Assembly (NCBI GenBank): GCA_033807775.1
Contig: JAWVWS010001076.1
Location: 1 to 64,000, forward strand
DNA: 64,000 nt
Direction: 5' to 3'
Source of the DNA: Saussurea involucrata
Taxonomy: Eukaryota > Streptophyta > Magnoliopsida > Asterales > Asteraceae
Shown: piece after piece, positions 42,564 through 57,338 of the stretch
Numbering within the stretch: position 1 is the first letter of the stretch
Layout: every line of letters starts with the position of its first letter
Position numbers and translations under genes: made by a program
The notes under the pieces: generated by a model
What the model saw: the letters and a program-made list of their open reading frames with translations, nothing else
Told to the model about the DNA's origin: nothing
The model's database searches: none

Positions 42564-45500
42564 TGGTTGTTTTACAACATTTATGAAGATAACCATTTCA
42601 AAAGCGTTAAATTATTCCATTAACTCAACCATTGATATTTTCAAGTAAAACACACAAATATTTGGAAAATAACATTTTTGGCATGCACAAAGTTTTCAAA
42701 AATCAACTTGAACTCACGTCGCTAGATTTAAGTTAAATCTAGAATTTCTCCCAACGTAAGCTTCTTTGATGCAACCCGGATCCTTTAGGCCAAATCTTCC
42801 AAAACCTAGATCCGCAAGTTTCCAACCATAAGTATTTATCCTCAAATACATAGAATCATTCCCTAAACATTTAGAACCCAAAATCTCAAATACATCAAGC
42901 CCTAATCTTCATAAATGAAGAAGGAGAATAACACTTCAACTAAACATAACCAAAATCGTCCACAATACTCCAAACGAGAAAGAAAGTGAACAAAATATGA
43001 TTTTGAGCAATTAATCCTTTAATGACATATTATGATTTCTACACATCAAAATATCCAAAAGCCCCAAATATGGTTGTTTTACAACATTATGAATATAACC
43101 ATTTCAAAAGAGTTAAACTATTCCATTAACTCAACCATTGATATTTTCAAGTAAAACACCCAAATATTTGGAAAATAACATTTTTGGCATGCACAAAGTT
43201 TTCACAAATCAACCTGAACTCACGTCGCTAGATTTAAGCTAAATCTAGAATTTCTCCCAACGTAAGCTTCTTTGATGCAACCCGGATCCTTTAGGCCAAA
43301 TCTTCCAAAACCAAGATCCACAAGTTTCCAACCATAAGTATTTATCCTCAAATACTTATAATCATTTCCCAAACATTTAGAACCCAAAATCTCAAATACA
43401 TCAAGCCCTAATCTTCATAAATGAAGAAGGAGAAGAACACTTCAACTAAACATAACCAAAATTTCCACAATACTCCAAACGAGAAAGAAAGTGAACAAAA
43501 TATGATTTTGAGCAATTAATCCTTTAATGACATATTATGATTTCTACACATCAAAATATCCAAAAGCCCCAAATATGGTTGTTTTACAACATTTATGAAG
43601 ATAACCATTTCAAAAAGGTTAAACTATTCCATTAACTCAGCCATTGATATTTTCAAGTAAAACACACAATTATTTGGAAAATAACATTTTTGGCATACAC
43701 AAAGTTTTCACAAATCACCTTGAACTCACCTCGCTAGATTTAAGCTAAATCTAGAATTTCTCCCAATGTAAGCTCCTTTGATGCAACCCGGATCCTTTAG
43801 GCCAAATGTTCCAAAACCTAGATCCACAAGTTTCCAACCATAAGTATTTATCCTCAAATACTTAGAATCATTCCCCAAACCTTTAGAACCTAAAATCTCA
43901 AATCATCAAGCCTTTTTTTTTGGATAGGGTTCCTAGGTCTTCGGCCCAGTTAATACATCAAGCCTTAATCTTCATAAATGAAGAAGGAGAAGAACACTTC
44001 AACTAAACATAACCAAAATCGTCCACAATACTCCAAACGAGAAAGAAAGTGAACAAAATATGATTTTGACCAATTAATCCTTTAATGACATATTATGATT
44101 TCTACACATCAAAATATCCAAAAGCCCCAAATATGGTTGTTTTACAACATTTATGAAGATAACCATTTCAAAAGAGTTAAATTATTCCATTAACTCAACC
44201 ATTGATATTTTCAAGTAAAACACACAAATATTTGGAAAATAACATTTTTGGCATGCACAAAGTTTTCACAAATCAACTTGAACTCACGTCGCTAGATTTA
44301 AGCTAAATCTAGAATTTCTCCCAACGTAAGCTTCTTTGATGCAACCCGGATCCTTTAGGCCAAATCTTTCAAAACCTAGATCCACAAGTTTCCAACCATT
44401 AGTATTTATCCTCAAATGCTTAGAATCATTCTCCAAACATTTAGAACCTAAAATCTCAAATACATCAAGCCCTAATCTTCATAAATGAAGAAGGAGAAGA
44501 ACACTTCAACTAAACATAACCAAAATTTCCACAATACTCCAAACGAGAAAGAAAGTGAACAAAATATGATTTTGAGCAATTAATCCTTTAATGACATATT
44601 ATGATTTCTACACATCAAAATATCCAAAAGCCCCAAATATGGTTGTTTTACAACATTTATGAAGATAACCATTTCAAAAGCGTTAAACTATTCCATTAAC
44701 TCAACCATTGTTATTTTCAAGTAAAACACATAAATATTTGGAAAATAACATTTTTGGCATACACAAAGTTTTCACAAATCACCTTGAACTCACCTCGCTA
44801 GATTTAAGCTAAATCTAGAATTTCTCCCAACGTAAGCTCCTTTGATGCAACCCGGATCCTTTAGGCAAAATCTTCCAAAACCTAGATCCACAAGTTTCCA
44901 ACCATAAGTATTTATCCTCAAATACTTAGAATCATTCCCCAAACCTTTAGAACATAAAATCTCAAATACATCAAGCCTTTTTTTTTTATAGGGTTCCTAG
45001 GCCTTCGGCCCAGTAAATACATCAAGCCTTAATCTTCATAAATGAAGAAGGAGAAGAACACTTCAACTAAACATAACCAAAATCGTCCACAATACTCCAA
45101 ACGAGAAAGAAAGTGAACAAAATATGATTTTGACCAATTAATCCTTTAATGACATATTATGATTTCTACACATCAAAATATCCAAAAGCCCCAAATATGG
45201 TTGTTTTACAACATTTATGAAGATAACCATTTCAAAAGAGTTAAACTATTCCATTAACTCAACCATTGATATTTTCAAGTAAAACACACAAATATTTGGA
45301 AAATAACATTTTTGGCATGCACAAAGTTTTCACAAATCAACTTGAACTCACGTCGCTAGATTTAAGCTAAATCTAGAATTTCTCCCATCGTAAGCTTCTT
45401 TGATGCAACCCGGATCCTTTAGGCCAAATCTTTCAAAACCTAGATCCACAAGTTTCCAACCATAAGTATTTATCCTCAAATACTTAGAATCATTCTCCAA

Positions 45501-48500
45501 ACATTTAGAACCTAATATCTCAAATACATCAAGCCCTAATCTTCATAAATGAAGAAGGAGAAGAACACTTCAACTAAACATAACCAAAATTTCCACAATA
45601 CTCCAAACGAGAAAGAAAGTGAACAAAATATGATTTTGAGCAATTAATTCTTTAATGACATATTATGATTTCTACACATCAAAATATCCAAAAGCCCCAA
45701 ATATGGTTGTTTTACAACATTTATGAAGATAACCATTTCAAAAGCGTTAAATTATTCCATTAACTCAACCATTGATATTTTCAAGTAAAACACACAAATA
45801 TTTGGAAAATAACATTTTTGGCATGCACAAAGTTTTCAAAAATCAACTTGAACTCACGTCGCTAGATTTAAGTTAAATCTAGAATTTCTCCCAACGTAAG
45901 CTTCTTTGATGCAACCCGGATCCTTTAGGCCAAATCTTCCAAAACCTAGATCCGCAAGTTTCCAACCATAAGTATTTATCCTCAAATACATAGAATCATT
46001 CCCTAAACATTTAGAACCCAAAATCTCAAATACATCAAGCCCTAATCTTCATAAATGAAGAAGGAGAATAACACTTCAACTAAACATAACCAAAATCGTC
46101 CACAATACTCCAAACGAGAAAGAAAGTGAACAAAATATGATTTTGAGCAATTAATCCTTTAATGACATATTATGATTTCTACACATCAAAATATCCAAAA
46201 GCCCCAAATATGGTTGTTTTACAACATTATGAATATAACCATTTCAAAAGAGTTAAACTATTCCATTAACTCAACCATTGATATTTTCAAGTAAAACACC
46301 CAAATATTTGGAAAATAACATTTTTGGCATGCACAAAGTTTTCACAAATCAACCTGAACTCACGTCGCTAGATTTAAGCTAAATCTAGAATTTCTCCCAA
46401 CGTAAGCTTCTTTGATGCAACCCGGATCCTTTAGGCCAAATCTTCCAAAACCTAGATCCACAAGTTTCCAACCATAAGTATTTATCCTCAAATACTTATA
46501 ATCATTTCCCAAACATTTAGAACCCAAAATCTCAAATACATCAAGCCCTAATCTTCATAAATGAAGAAGGAGAAGAACACTTCAACTAAACATAACCAAA
46601 ATTTCCACAATACTCCAAACGAGAAAGAAAGTGAACAAAATATGATTTTGAGCAATTAATCCTTTAATGACATATTATGATTTCTACACATCAAAATATC
46701 CAAAAGCCCCAAATATGGTTGTTTTACAACATTTATGAAGATAACCATTTCAAAAAGGTTAAACTATTCCATTAACTCAGCCATTGATATTTTCAAGTAA
46801 AACACACAATTATTTGGAAAATAACATTTTTGGCATACACAAAGTTTTCAAAAATCACCTTGAACTCACCTCGCTAGATTTAAGCTAAATCTAGAATTTC
46901 TCCCAATGTAAGCTCCTTTGATGCAACCCGGATCCTTTAGGCCAAATGTTCCAAAACCTAGATCCACAAGTTTCCAACCATAAGTATTTATCCTCAAATA
47001 CTTAGAATCATTCCCCAAACCTTTAGAACCTAAAATCTCAAATCATCAAGCCTTTTTTTTTGGATAGGGTTCCTAGGTCTTCGGCCCAGTAAATACATCA
47101 AGCCTTAATCTTCATAAATGAAGAAGGAGAAGAACACTTCAACTAAACATAACCAAAATCGTCCACAATACTCCAAACGAGAAAGAAAGTGAACAAAATA
47201 TGATTTTGACCAATTAATCCTTTAATGACATATTATGATTTCTACACATCAAAATATCCAAAAGCCCCAAATATGGTTGTTTTACAACATTTATGAAGAT
47301 AACCATTTCAAAAGAGTTAAATTATTCCATTAACTCAACCATTGATATTTTCAAGTAAAACACACAAATATTTGGAAAATAACATTTTTGGCATGCACAA
47401 AGTTTTCACAAATCAACTTGAACTCACGTCGCTAGATTTAAGCTAAATCTAGAATTTCTCCCAACGTAAGCTTCTTTGATGCAACCCGGATCCTTTAGGC
47501 CAAATCTTTCAAAACCTAGATCCACAAGTTTCCAACCATTAGTATTTATCCTCAAATGCTTAGAATCATTCTCCAAACATTTAGAACCTAAAATCTCAAA
47601 TACATCAAGCCCTAATCTTCATAAATGAAGAAGGAGAAGAACACTTCAACTAAACATAACCAAAATTTCCACAATACTCCAAACGAGAAAGAAAGTGAAC
47701 AAAATATGATTTTGAGCAATTAATCCTTTAATGACATATTATGATTTCTACACATCAAAATATCCAAAAGCCCCAAATATGGTTGTTTTACAACATTTAT
47801 GAAGATAACCATTTCAAAAGCGTTAAACTATTCCATTAACTCAACCATTGTTATTTTCAAGTAAAACACATAAATATTTGGAAAATAACATTTTTGGCAT
47901 ACACAAAGTTTTCACAAATCACCTTGAACTCACCTCGCTAGATTTAAGCTAAATCTAGAATTTCTCCCAACGTAAGCTCCTTTGATGCAACCCGGATCCT
48001 TTAGGCCAAATCTTCCAAAACCTAGATCCACAAGTTTCCAACCATAAGTATTTATCCTCAAATACTTATAATCATTTCCCAAACATTTAGAACCCAAAAT
48101 CTCAAATACATCAAGCCCTAATCTTCATAAATGAAGAAGGAGAAGAACACTTCAACTAAACATAACCAAAATTTCCACAATACTCCAAACGAGAAAGAAA
48201 GTGAACAAAATATGATTTTGAGCAATTAATCCTTTAATGACATATTATGATTTCTACACATCAAAATATCCAAAAGCCCCAAATATGGTTGTTTTACAAC
48301 ATTTATGAAGATAACCATTTCAAAAAGGTTAAACTATTCCATTAACTCAGCCATTGATATTTTCAAGTAAAACACACAATTATTTGGAAAATAACATTTT
48401 TGGCATACACAAAGTTTTCACAAATCACCTTGAACTCACCCTGCTAGATTTAAGCTAAATCTAGAATTTCTCCCAATGTAAGCTCCTTTGATGCAACCCG

Positions 48501-51500
48501 GATCCTTTAGGCCAAATGTTCCAAAACCTAGATCCACAAGTTTCCAACCATAAGTATTTATCCTCAAATACTTAGAATCATTCCCCAAACCTTTAGAACC
48601 TAAAATCTCAAATCATCAAGCCTTTTTTTTTGGATAGGGTTCCTAGGTCTTCGGCCCAGTAAATACATCAAGCCTTAATCTTCATAAATGAAGAAGGAGA
48701 AGAACACTTCAACTAAACATAACCAAAATCGTCCACAATACTCCAAACGAGAAAGAAAGTGAACAAAATATGATTTTGACCAATTAATCCTTTAATGACA
48801 TATTATGATTTCTACATATCAAAATATCCAAAAGCCCCAAATATGGTTGTTTTACAACATTTATGAAGATAACCATTTCAAAAGAGTTAAATTATTCCAT
48901 TAACTCAACCATTGATATTTTCAAGTAAAACACACAAATATTTGGAAAATAACATTTTTGGCATGCACAAAGTTTTCACAAATCAACTTGAACTCACGTC
49001 GCTAGATTTAAGCTAAATCTAGAATTTCTCCCAACGTAAGCTTCTTTGATGCAACCCGGATCCTTTAGGCCAAATCTTTCAAAACCTAGATCCACAAGTT
49101 TCCAACCATTAGTATTTATCCTCAAATGCTTAGAATCATTCTCCAAACATTTAGAACCTAAAATCTCAAATACATCAAGCCCTAATCTTCATAAATGAAG
49201 AAGGAGAAGAACACTTCAACTAAACATAACCAAAATTTCCACAATACTCCAAACGAGAAAGAAAGTGAACAAAATATGATTTTGAGCAATTAATCCTTTA
49301 ATGACATATTATGATTTCTACACATCAAAATATCCAAAAGCCCCAAATATGGTTGTTTTACAACATTTATGAAGATAACCATTTCAAAAGCGTTAAACTA
49401 TTCCATTAACTCAACCATTGATATTTTCAAGTAAAACACACAAATATTTGGAAAATAACATTTTTGGCATGCACAAAGTTTTCACAAATCAACTTGAACT
49501 CACGTCGCTAGATTTAAGCTAAATCTAGAATTTCTCCCATCGTAAGCTTCTTTGATGCAACCCGGATCCTTTAGGCCAAATCTTTCAAAACCTAGATCCA
49601 CAAGTTTCCAACCATAAGTATTTATCCTCAAATACTTAGAATCATTCTCCAAACATTTAGAACCTAATATCTCAAATACATCAAGCCCTAATCTTCATAA
49701 ATGAAGAAGGAGAAGAACACTTCAACTAAACATAACCAAAATCGTCCACAATACTCCAAACGAGAAAGAAAGTGAACAAAATATGATTTTGAGCAATTAA
49801 TTCTTTAATGACATATTATGATTTCTACACATCAAAATATCCAAAAGCCCCAAATATGGTTGTTTTACAACATTTATGAAGATAACCATTTCAAAAGCGT
49901 TAAATTATTCCATTAACTCAACCATTGATATTTTCAAGTAAAACACACAAATATTTGGAAAATAACATTTTTGGCATGCACAAAGTTTTCAAAAATCAAC
50001 TTGAACTCACGTCGCTAGATTTAAGTTAAATCTAGAATTTCTCCCAACGTAAGCTTCTTTGATGCAACCCGGATCCTTTAGGCCAAATCTTCCAAAACCT
50101 AGATCCGCAAGTTTCCAACCATAAGTATTTATCCTCAAATACATAGAATCATTCCCTAAACATTTAGAACCCAAAATCTCAAATACATCAAGCCCTAATC
50201 TTCATAAATGAAGAAGGAGAATAACACTTCAACTAAACATAACCAAAATCGTCCACAATACTCCAAACGAGAAAGAAAGTGAACAAAATATGATTTTGAG
50301 CAATTAATCCTTTAATGACATATTATGATTTCTACACATCAAAATATCCAAAAGCCCCAAATATGGTTGTTTTACAACATTATGAATATAACCATTTCAA
50401 AAGAGTTAAACTATTTCATTAACTCAACCATTGATATTTTCAAGTAAAACACCCAAATATTTGGAAAATAACATTTTTGGCATGCACAAAGTTTTCACAA
50501 ATCAACCTGAACTCACGTCGCTAGATTTAAGCTAAATCTAGAATTTCTCCCAACGTAAGCTTCTTTGATGCAACCCGGATCCTTTAGGCCAAATCTTCCA
50601 AAACCTAGATCCACAAGTTTCCAACCATAAGTATTTATCCTCAAATACTTATAATCATTTCCCAAACATTTAGAACCCAAAATCTCAAATACATCAAGCC
50701 CTAATCTTCATAAATGAAGAAGGAGAAGAACACTTCAACTAAACATAACCAAAATTTCCACAATACTCCAAACGAGAAAGAAAGTGAACAAAATATGATT
50801 TTGAGCAATTAATCCTTTAATGACATATTATGATTTCTACACATCAAAATATCCAAAAGCCCCAAATATGGTTGTTTTACAACATTTATGAAGATAACCA
50901 TTTCAAAAAGGTTAAACTATTCCATTAACTCAGCCATTGATATTTTCAAGTAAAACACACAATTATTTGGAAAATAACATTTTTGGCATACACAAAGTTT
51001 TCACAAATCACCTTGAACTCACCTCGCTAGATTTAAGCTAAATCTAGAATTTCTCCCAATGTAAGCTCCTTTGATGCAACCCGGATCCTTTAGGCCAAAT
51101 GTTCCAAAACCTAGATCCACAAGTTTCCAACCATAAGTATTTATCCTCAAATACTTAGAATCATTCCCCAAACCTTTAGAACCTAAAATCTCAAATCATC
51201 AAGCCTTTTTTTTTGGATAGGGTTCCTAGGTCTTCGGCCCAGTAAATACATCAAGCCTTAATCTTCATAAATGAAGAAGGAGAAGAACACTTCAACTAAA
51301 CATAACCAAAATCGTCCACAATACTCCAAACGAGAAAGAAAGTGAACAAAATATGATTTTGACCAATTAATCCTTTAATGACATATTATGATTTCTACAC
51401 ATCAAAATATCCAAAAGCCCCAAATATGGTTGTTTTACAACATTTATGAAGATAACCATTTCAAAAGAGTTAAATTATTCCATTAACTCAACCATTGATA

Positions 51501-54500
51501 TTTTCAAGTAAAACACACAAATATTTGGAAAATAACATTTTTGGCATGCACAAAGTTTTCACAAATCAACTTGAACTCACGTCGCTAGATTTAAGCTAAA
51601 TCTAGAATTTCTCCCAACGTAAGCTTCTTTGATGCAACCCGGATCCTTTAGGCCAAATCTTTCAAAACCTAGATCCACAAGTTTCCAACCATTAGTATTT
51701 ATCCTCAAATGCTTAGAATCATTCTCCAAACATTTAGAACCTAAAATCTCAAATACATCAAGCCCTAATCTTCATAAATGAAGAAGGAGAAGAACACTTC
51801 AACTAAACATAACCAAAATTTCCACAATACTCCAAACGAGAAAGAAAGTGAACAAAATATGATTTTGAGCAATTAATCCTTTAATGACATATTATGATTT
51901 CTACACATCAAAATATCCAAAAGCCCCAAATATGGTTGTTTTACAACATTTATGAAGATAACCATTTCAAAAGCGTTAAACTATTCCATTAACTCAACCA
52001 TTGTTATTTTCAAGTAAAACACATAAATATTTGGAAAATAACATTTTTGGCATACACAAAGTTTTCACAAATCACCTTGAACTCACCTCGCTAGATTTAA
52101 GCTAAATCTAGAATTTCTCCCAACGTAAGCTCCTTTGATGCAACCCGGATCCTTTAGGCCAAATCTTCCAAAACCTAGATCCACAAGTTTCCAACCATAA
52201 GTATTTATCCTCAAATACTTATAATCATTTCCCAAACATTTAGAACCCAAAATCTCAAATACATCAAGCCCTAATCTTCATAAATGAAGAAGGAGAAGAA
52301 CACTTCAACTAAACATAACCAAAATTTCCACAATACTCCAAACGAGAAAGAAAGTGAACAAAATATGATTTTGAGCAATTAATCCTTTAATGACATATTA
52401 TGATTTCTACACATCAAAATATCCAAAAGCCCCAAATATGGTTGTTTTACAACATTTATGAAGATAACCATTTCAAAAAGGTTAAACTATTCCATTAACT
52501 CAGCCATTGATATTTTCAAGTAAAACACACAATTATTTGGAAAATAACATTTTTGGCATACACAAAGTTTTCACAAATCACCTTGAACTCACCCTGCTAG
52601 ATTTAAGCTAAATCTAGAATTTCTCCCAATGTAAGCTCCTTTGATGCAACCCGGATCCTTTAGGCCAAATGTTCCAAAACCTAGATCCACAAGTTTCCAA
52701 CCATAAGTATTTATCCTCAAATACTTAGAATCATTCCCCAAACCTTTAGAACCTAAAATCTCAAATCATCAAGCCTTTTTTTTTGGATAGGGTTCCTAGG
52801 TCTTCGGCCCAGTAAATACATCAAGCCTTAATCTTCATAAATGAAGAAGGAGAAGAACACTTCAACTAAACATAACCAAAATCGTCCACAATACTCCAAA
52901 CGAGAAAGAAAGTGAACAAAATATGATTTTGACCAATTAATCCTTTAATGACATATTATGATTTCTACATATCAAAATATCCAAAAGCCCCAAATATGGT
53001 TGTTTTACAACATTTATGAAGATAACCATTTCAAAAGAGTTAAATTATTCCATTAACTCAACCATTGATATTTTCAAGTAAAACACACAAATATTTGGAA
53101 AATAACATTTTTGGCATGCACAAAGTTTTCACAAATCAACTTGAACTCACGTCGCTAGATTTAAGCTAAATCTAGAATTTCTCCCAACGTAAGCTTCTTT
53201 GATGCAACCCGGATCCTTTAGGCCAAATCTTTCAAAACCTAGATCCACAAGTTTCCAACCATTAGTATTTATCCTCAAATGCTTAGAATCATTCTCCAAA
53301 CATTTAGAACCTAAAATCTCAAATACATCAAGCCCTAATCTTCATAAATGAAGAAGGAGAAGAACACTTCAACTAAACATAACCAAAATTTCCACAATAC
53401 TCCAAACGAGAAAGAAAGTGAACAAAATATGATTTTGAGCAATTAATCCTTTAATGACATATTATGATTTCTACACATCAAAATATCCAAAAGCCCCAAA
53501 TATGGTTGTTTTACAACATTTATGAAGATAACCATTTCAAAAGCGTTAAACTATTCCATTAACTCAACCATTGTTATTTTCAAGTAAAACACATAAATAT
53601 TTGGAAAATAACATTTTTGGCATACACAAAGTTTTCACAAATCACCTTGAACTCACCTCGCTAGATTTAAGCTAAATCTAGAATTTCTCCCAACGTAAGC
53701 TCCTTTGATGCAACCCGGATCCTTTAGGCCAAATCTTCCAAAACCTAGATCCACAAGTTTCCAACCATAAGTATTTATCCTCAAATACTTATAATCATTT
53801 CCCAAACATTTAGAACCCAAAATCTCAAATACATCAAGCCCTAATCTTCATAAATGAAGAAGGAGAAGAACACTTCAACTAAACATAACCAAAATTTCCA
53901 CAATACTCCAAACGAGAAAGAAAGTGAACAAAATATGATTTTGAGCAATTAATCCTTTAATGACATATTATGATTTCTACACATCAAAATATCCAAAAGC
54001 CCCAAATATGGTTGTTTTACAACATTTATGAAGATAACCATTTCAAAAGAGTTAAACTATTCCATTAACTCAACCATTGATATTTTCAAGTAAAACACAC
54101 AAATATTTGGAAAATAACATTTTTGGCATACACAAAGTTTTCACAAATCACCTTGAACTCACCTCGCTAGATTTAAGCTAAATCTAGAATTTCTCCCAAC
54201 GTAAGCTCCTTTGATGCAACCCGGATCCTTTAGGCAAAATCTTCCAAAACCTAGATCCACAAGTTTCCAACCATAAGTATTTATCCTCAAATACTTAGAA
54301 TCATTCCCCAAACCTTTAGAACATAAAATCTCAAATACATCAAGCCTTTTTTTTTGATAGGGTTCCTAGGCCTTCGGCCCAGTAAATACATCAAGCCTTA
54401 ATCTTCATAAATGAAGAAGGAGAAGAACACTTCAACTAAACATAACCAAAATCGTCCACAATACTCCAAACGAGAAAGAAAGTGAACAAAATATGATTTT

Positions 54501-57017
54501 GACCAATTAATCCTTTAATGACATATTATGATTTCTACACATCAAAATATCCAAAAGCCCCAAATATGGTTGTTTTACAACATTTATGAAGATAACCATT
54601 TCAAAAGAGTTAAACTATTCCATTAACTCAACCATTGATATTTTCAAGTAAAACACACAAATATTTGGAAAATAACATTTTTGGCATGCACAAAGTTTTC
54701 ACAAATCAACTTGAACTCACGTCGCTAGATTTAAGCTAAATCTAGAATTTCTCCCATCGTAAGCTTCTTTGATGCAACCCGGATCCTTTAGGCCAAATCT
54801 TTCAAAACCTAGATCCACAAGTTTCCAACCATAAGTATTTATCCTCAAATACTTAGAATCATTCTCCAAACATTTAGAACCTAATATCTCAAATACATCA
54901 AGCCCTAATCTTCATAAATGAAGAAGGAGAAGAACACTTCAACTAAACATAACCAAAATCGTCCACAATACTCCAAACGAGAAAGAAAGTGAACAAAATA
55001 TGATTTTGAGCAATTAATTCTTTAATGACATATTATGATTTCTACACATCAAAATATCCAAAAGCCCCAAATATGGTTGTTTTACAACATTTATGAAGAT
55101 AACCATTTCAAAAGCGTTAAATTATTCCATTAACTCAACCATTGATATTTTCAAGTAAAACACACAAATATTTGGAAAATAACATTTTTGGCATGCACAA
55201 AGTTTTCAAAAATCAACTTGAACTCACGTCGCTAGATTTAAGTTAAATCTAGAATTTCTCCCAACGTAAGCTTCTTTGATGCAACCCGGATCCTTTAGGC
55301 CAAATCTTCCAAAACCTAGATCCGCAAGTTTCCAACCATAAGTATTTATCCTCAAATACATAGAATCATTCCCTAAACATTTAGAACCCAAAATCTCAAA
55401 TACATCAAGCCCTAATCTTCATAAATGAAGAAGGAGAATAACACTTCAACTAAACATAACCAAAATCGTCCACAATACTCCAAACGAGAAAGAAAGTGAA
55501 CAAAATATGATTTTGAGCAATTAATCCTTTAATGACATATTATGATTTCTACACATCAAAATATCCAAAAGCCCCAAATATGGTTGTTTTACAACATTAT
55601 GAATATAACCATTTCAAAAGAGTTAAACTATTACATTAACTCAACCATTGATATTTTCAAGTAAAACACCCAAATATTTGGAAAATAACATTTTTGGCAT
55701 GCACAAAGTTTTCACAAATCAACCTGAACTCACGTCGCTAGATTTAAGCTAAATCTAGAATTTCTCCCAACGTAAGCTTCTTTGATGCAACCCGGATCCT
55801 TTAGGCCAAATCTTCCAAAACCTAGATCCACAAGTTTCCAACCATAAGTATTTATCCTCAAATACTTATAATCATTTCCCAAACATTTAGAACCCAAAAT
55901 CTCAAATACATCAAGCCCTAATCTTCATAAATGAAGAAGGAGAAGAACACTTCAACTAAACATAACCAAAATTTCCACAATACTCCAAACGAGAAAGAAA
56001 GTGAACAAAATATGATTTTGAGCAATTAATCCTTTAATGACATATTATGATTTCTACACATCAAAATATCCAAAAGCCCCAAATATGGTTGTTTTACAAC
56101 ATTTATGAAGATAACCATTTCAAAAAGGTTAAACTATTCCATTAACTCAGCCATTGATATTTTCAAGTAAAACACACAATTATTTGGAAAATAACATTTT
56201 TGGCATACACAAAGTTTTCACAAATCACCTTGAACTCACCTCGCTAGATTTAAGCTAAATCTAGAATTTCTCCCAATGTAAGCTCCTTTGATGCAACCCG
56301 GATCCTTTAGGCCAAATGTTCCAAAACCTAGATCCACAAGTTTCCAACCATAAGTATTTATCCTCAAATACTTAGAATCATTCCCCAAACCTTTAGAACC
56401 TAAAATCTCAAATCATCAAGCCTTTTTTTTTGGATAGGGTTCCTAGGTCTTCGGCCCAGTAAATACATCAAGCCTTAATCTTCATAAATGAAGAAGGAGA
56501 AGAACACTTCAACTAAACATAACCAAAATCGTCCACAATACTCCAAACGAGAAAGAAAGTGAACAAAATATGATTTTGACCAATTAATCCTTTAATGACA
56601 TATTATGATTTCTACACATCAAAATATCCAAAAGCCCCAAATATGGTTGTTTTACAACATTTATGAAGATAACCATTTCAAAAGAGTTAAATTATTCCAT
56701 TAACTCAACCATTGATATTTTCAAGTAAAACACACAAATATTTGGAAAATAACATTTTTGGCATGCACAAAGTTTTCACAAATCAACTTGAACTCACGTC
56801 GCTAGATTTAAGCTAAATCTAGAATTTCTCCCAACGTAAGCTTCTTTGATGCAACCCGGATCCTTTAGGCCAAATCTTTCAAAACCTAGATCCACAAGTT
56901 TCCAACCATTAGTATTTATCCTCAAATGCTTAGAATCATTCTCCAAACATTTAGAACCTAAAATCTCAAATACATCAAGCCCTAATCTTCATAAATGAAG
57001 AAGGAGAAGAACACTTC
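42564..57017. repeat. Right-hand satellite family with its own higher-order structure
   Basis: Five monomer variants recur in order. R1 ('taagttaaatctag', 'tccgcaag', 'ggagaataac') starts at 42564, 45704, 49857 and 55074. R2 ('acaacattatgaatataacc') starts at 43071, 46211, 50364 and 55581. R3 ('caaaaaggtt', 'ctcagccattg', 'ccaaatgttcc') starts at 43576, 46716, 48286, 50869, 52439 and 56086. R4 ('accattagtatt', 'aaatgcttag') starts at 44134, 47274, 48844, 51427, 52997 and 56644. R5 ('ccattgttattttc', 'cacataaat') starts at 44640, 47780, 51933 and 53503. R1-to-R1 distances are 3140, 4153 and 5217 bp, so HORs expand and contract by whole monomers. R3-R4-R5 forms a 1570-bp trimer that is locally tandem (46716 to 48286; 50869 to 52439). 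Confidence 0.82.
57013..57017. other. Target-site duplication, left copy (solo LTR)
   Basis: ACTTC immediately precedes the LTR terminus TGTTGG, and the identical ACTTC follows the LTR end at 58184-58188. Five-base duplications are normal for Ty1/copia integrases. The uninterrupted satellite has a single ACTTC at this site ('aacacttcaactaaac'). Confidence 0.93.
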
Positions 57018-57338
57018 TGTTGGTGCAAGTGTACCACATCTCTATATATTTATATATATTTATTTTGATGATTACAAACACACCGTATTATTGTTTATCT
57101 AACAATTTAATCCAAGTGTGCAGTTGTTGAAGAACACGAAGATTTAATCTGAAGGGTTCAAGACGGAAGTGTTTACGTCGTCATTATTGTTTATAACTAA
57201 TAATGATAAACACCCTAAAATAATATACCACTTGGATATTTCTAAAAACCATAATTGATTTTAATTAAATAAGTTTTTTTGTTTTGAGAAGATCCAGCAA
57301 GATTTGGCTGCAGTCCTGGAAGGTACTTATTCTGACGC

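Larger units (their letters stand above)
1..57017. repeat. Tandem satellite array, about 506/558-bp monomers, main block
   Basis: The block is a head-to-tail array of about 109 monomers, marked by the recurring landmark 'tggttgtttta' (starts at 1, 507, 1067, 1573, 2130, 2636, 3193 and so on to 56644). Spacing is 506 bp in most cases (502-507) or 557-561 bp in long units. Copies differ by a handful of substitutions and nearly all share GGATCC, 'acccggatcc' and 'ctagaatttctccc'. The monomer is AT-rich and holds no long reading frame. Arrays of this kind usually occupy pericentromeric, centromeric or subtelomeric heterochromatin; which applies here cannot be read from the window. The left end is cut by the window, so the true size is larger. 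The array is interrupted at 57018 by a solo LTR. Confidence 0.97.

Noticed and set aside
1..57017. CENP-B box or telomere repeats in the array
   Set aside because: I looked for the CENP-B box consensus (TTCG...CGGG) and for TTTAGGG-type tandem repeats. Neither occurs; 'acccggatcc' and 'tttcgacaat' match only by a few bases.
1..57017. Whole array being an assembly collapse or expansion artefact
   Set aside because: It cannot be excluded for individual recent duplications, but ordered private variants and several distinct HOR periods argue for a real array.
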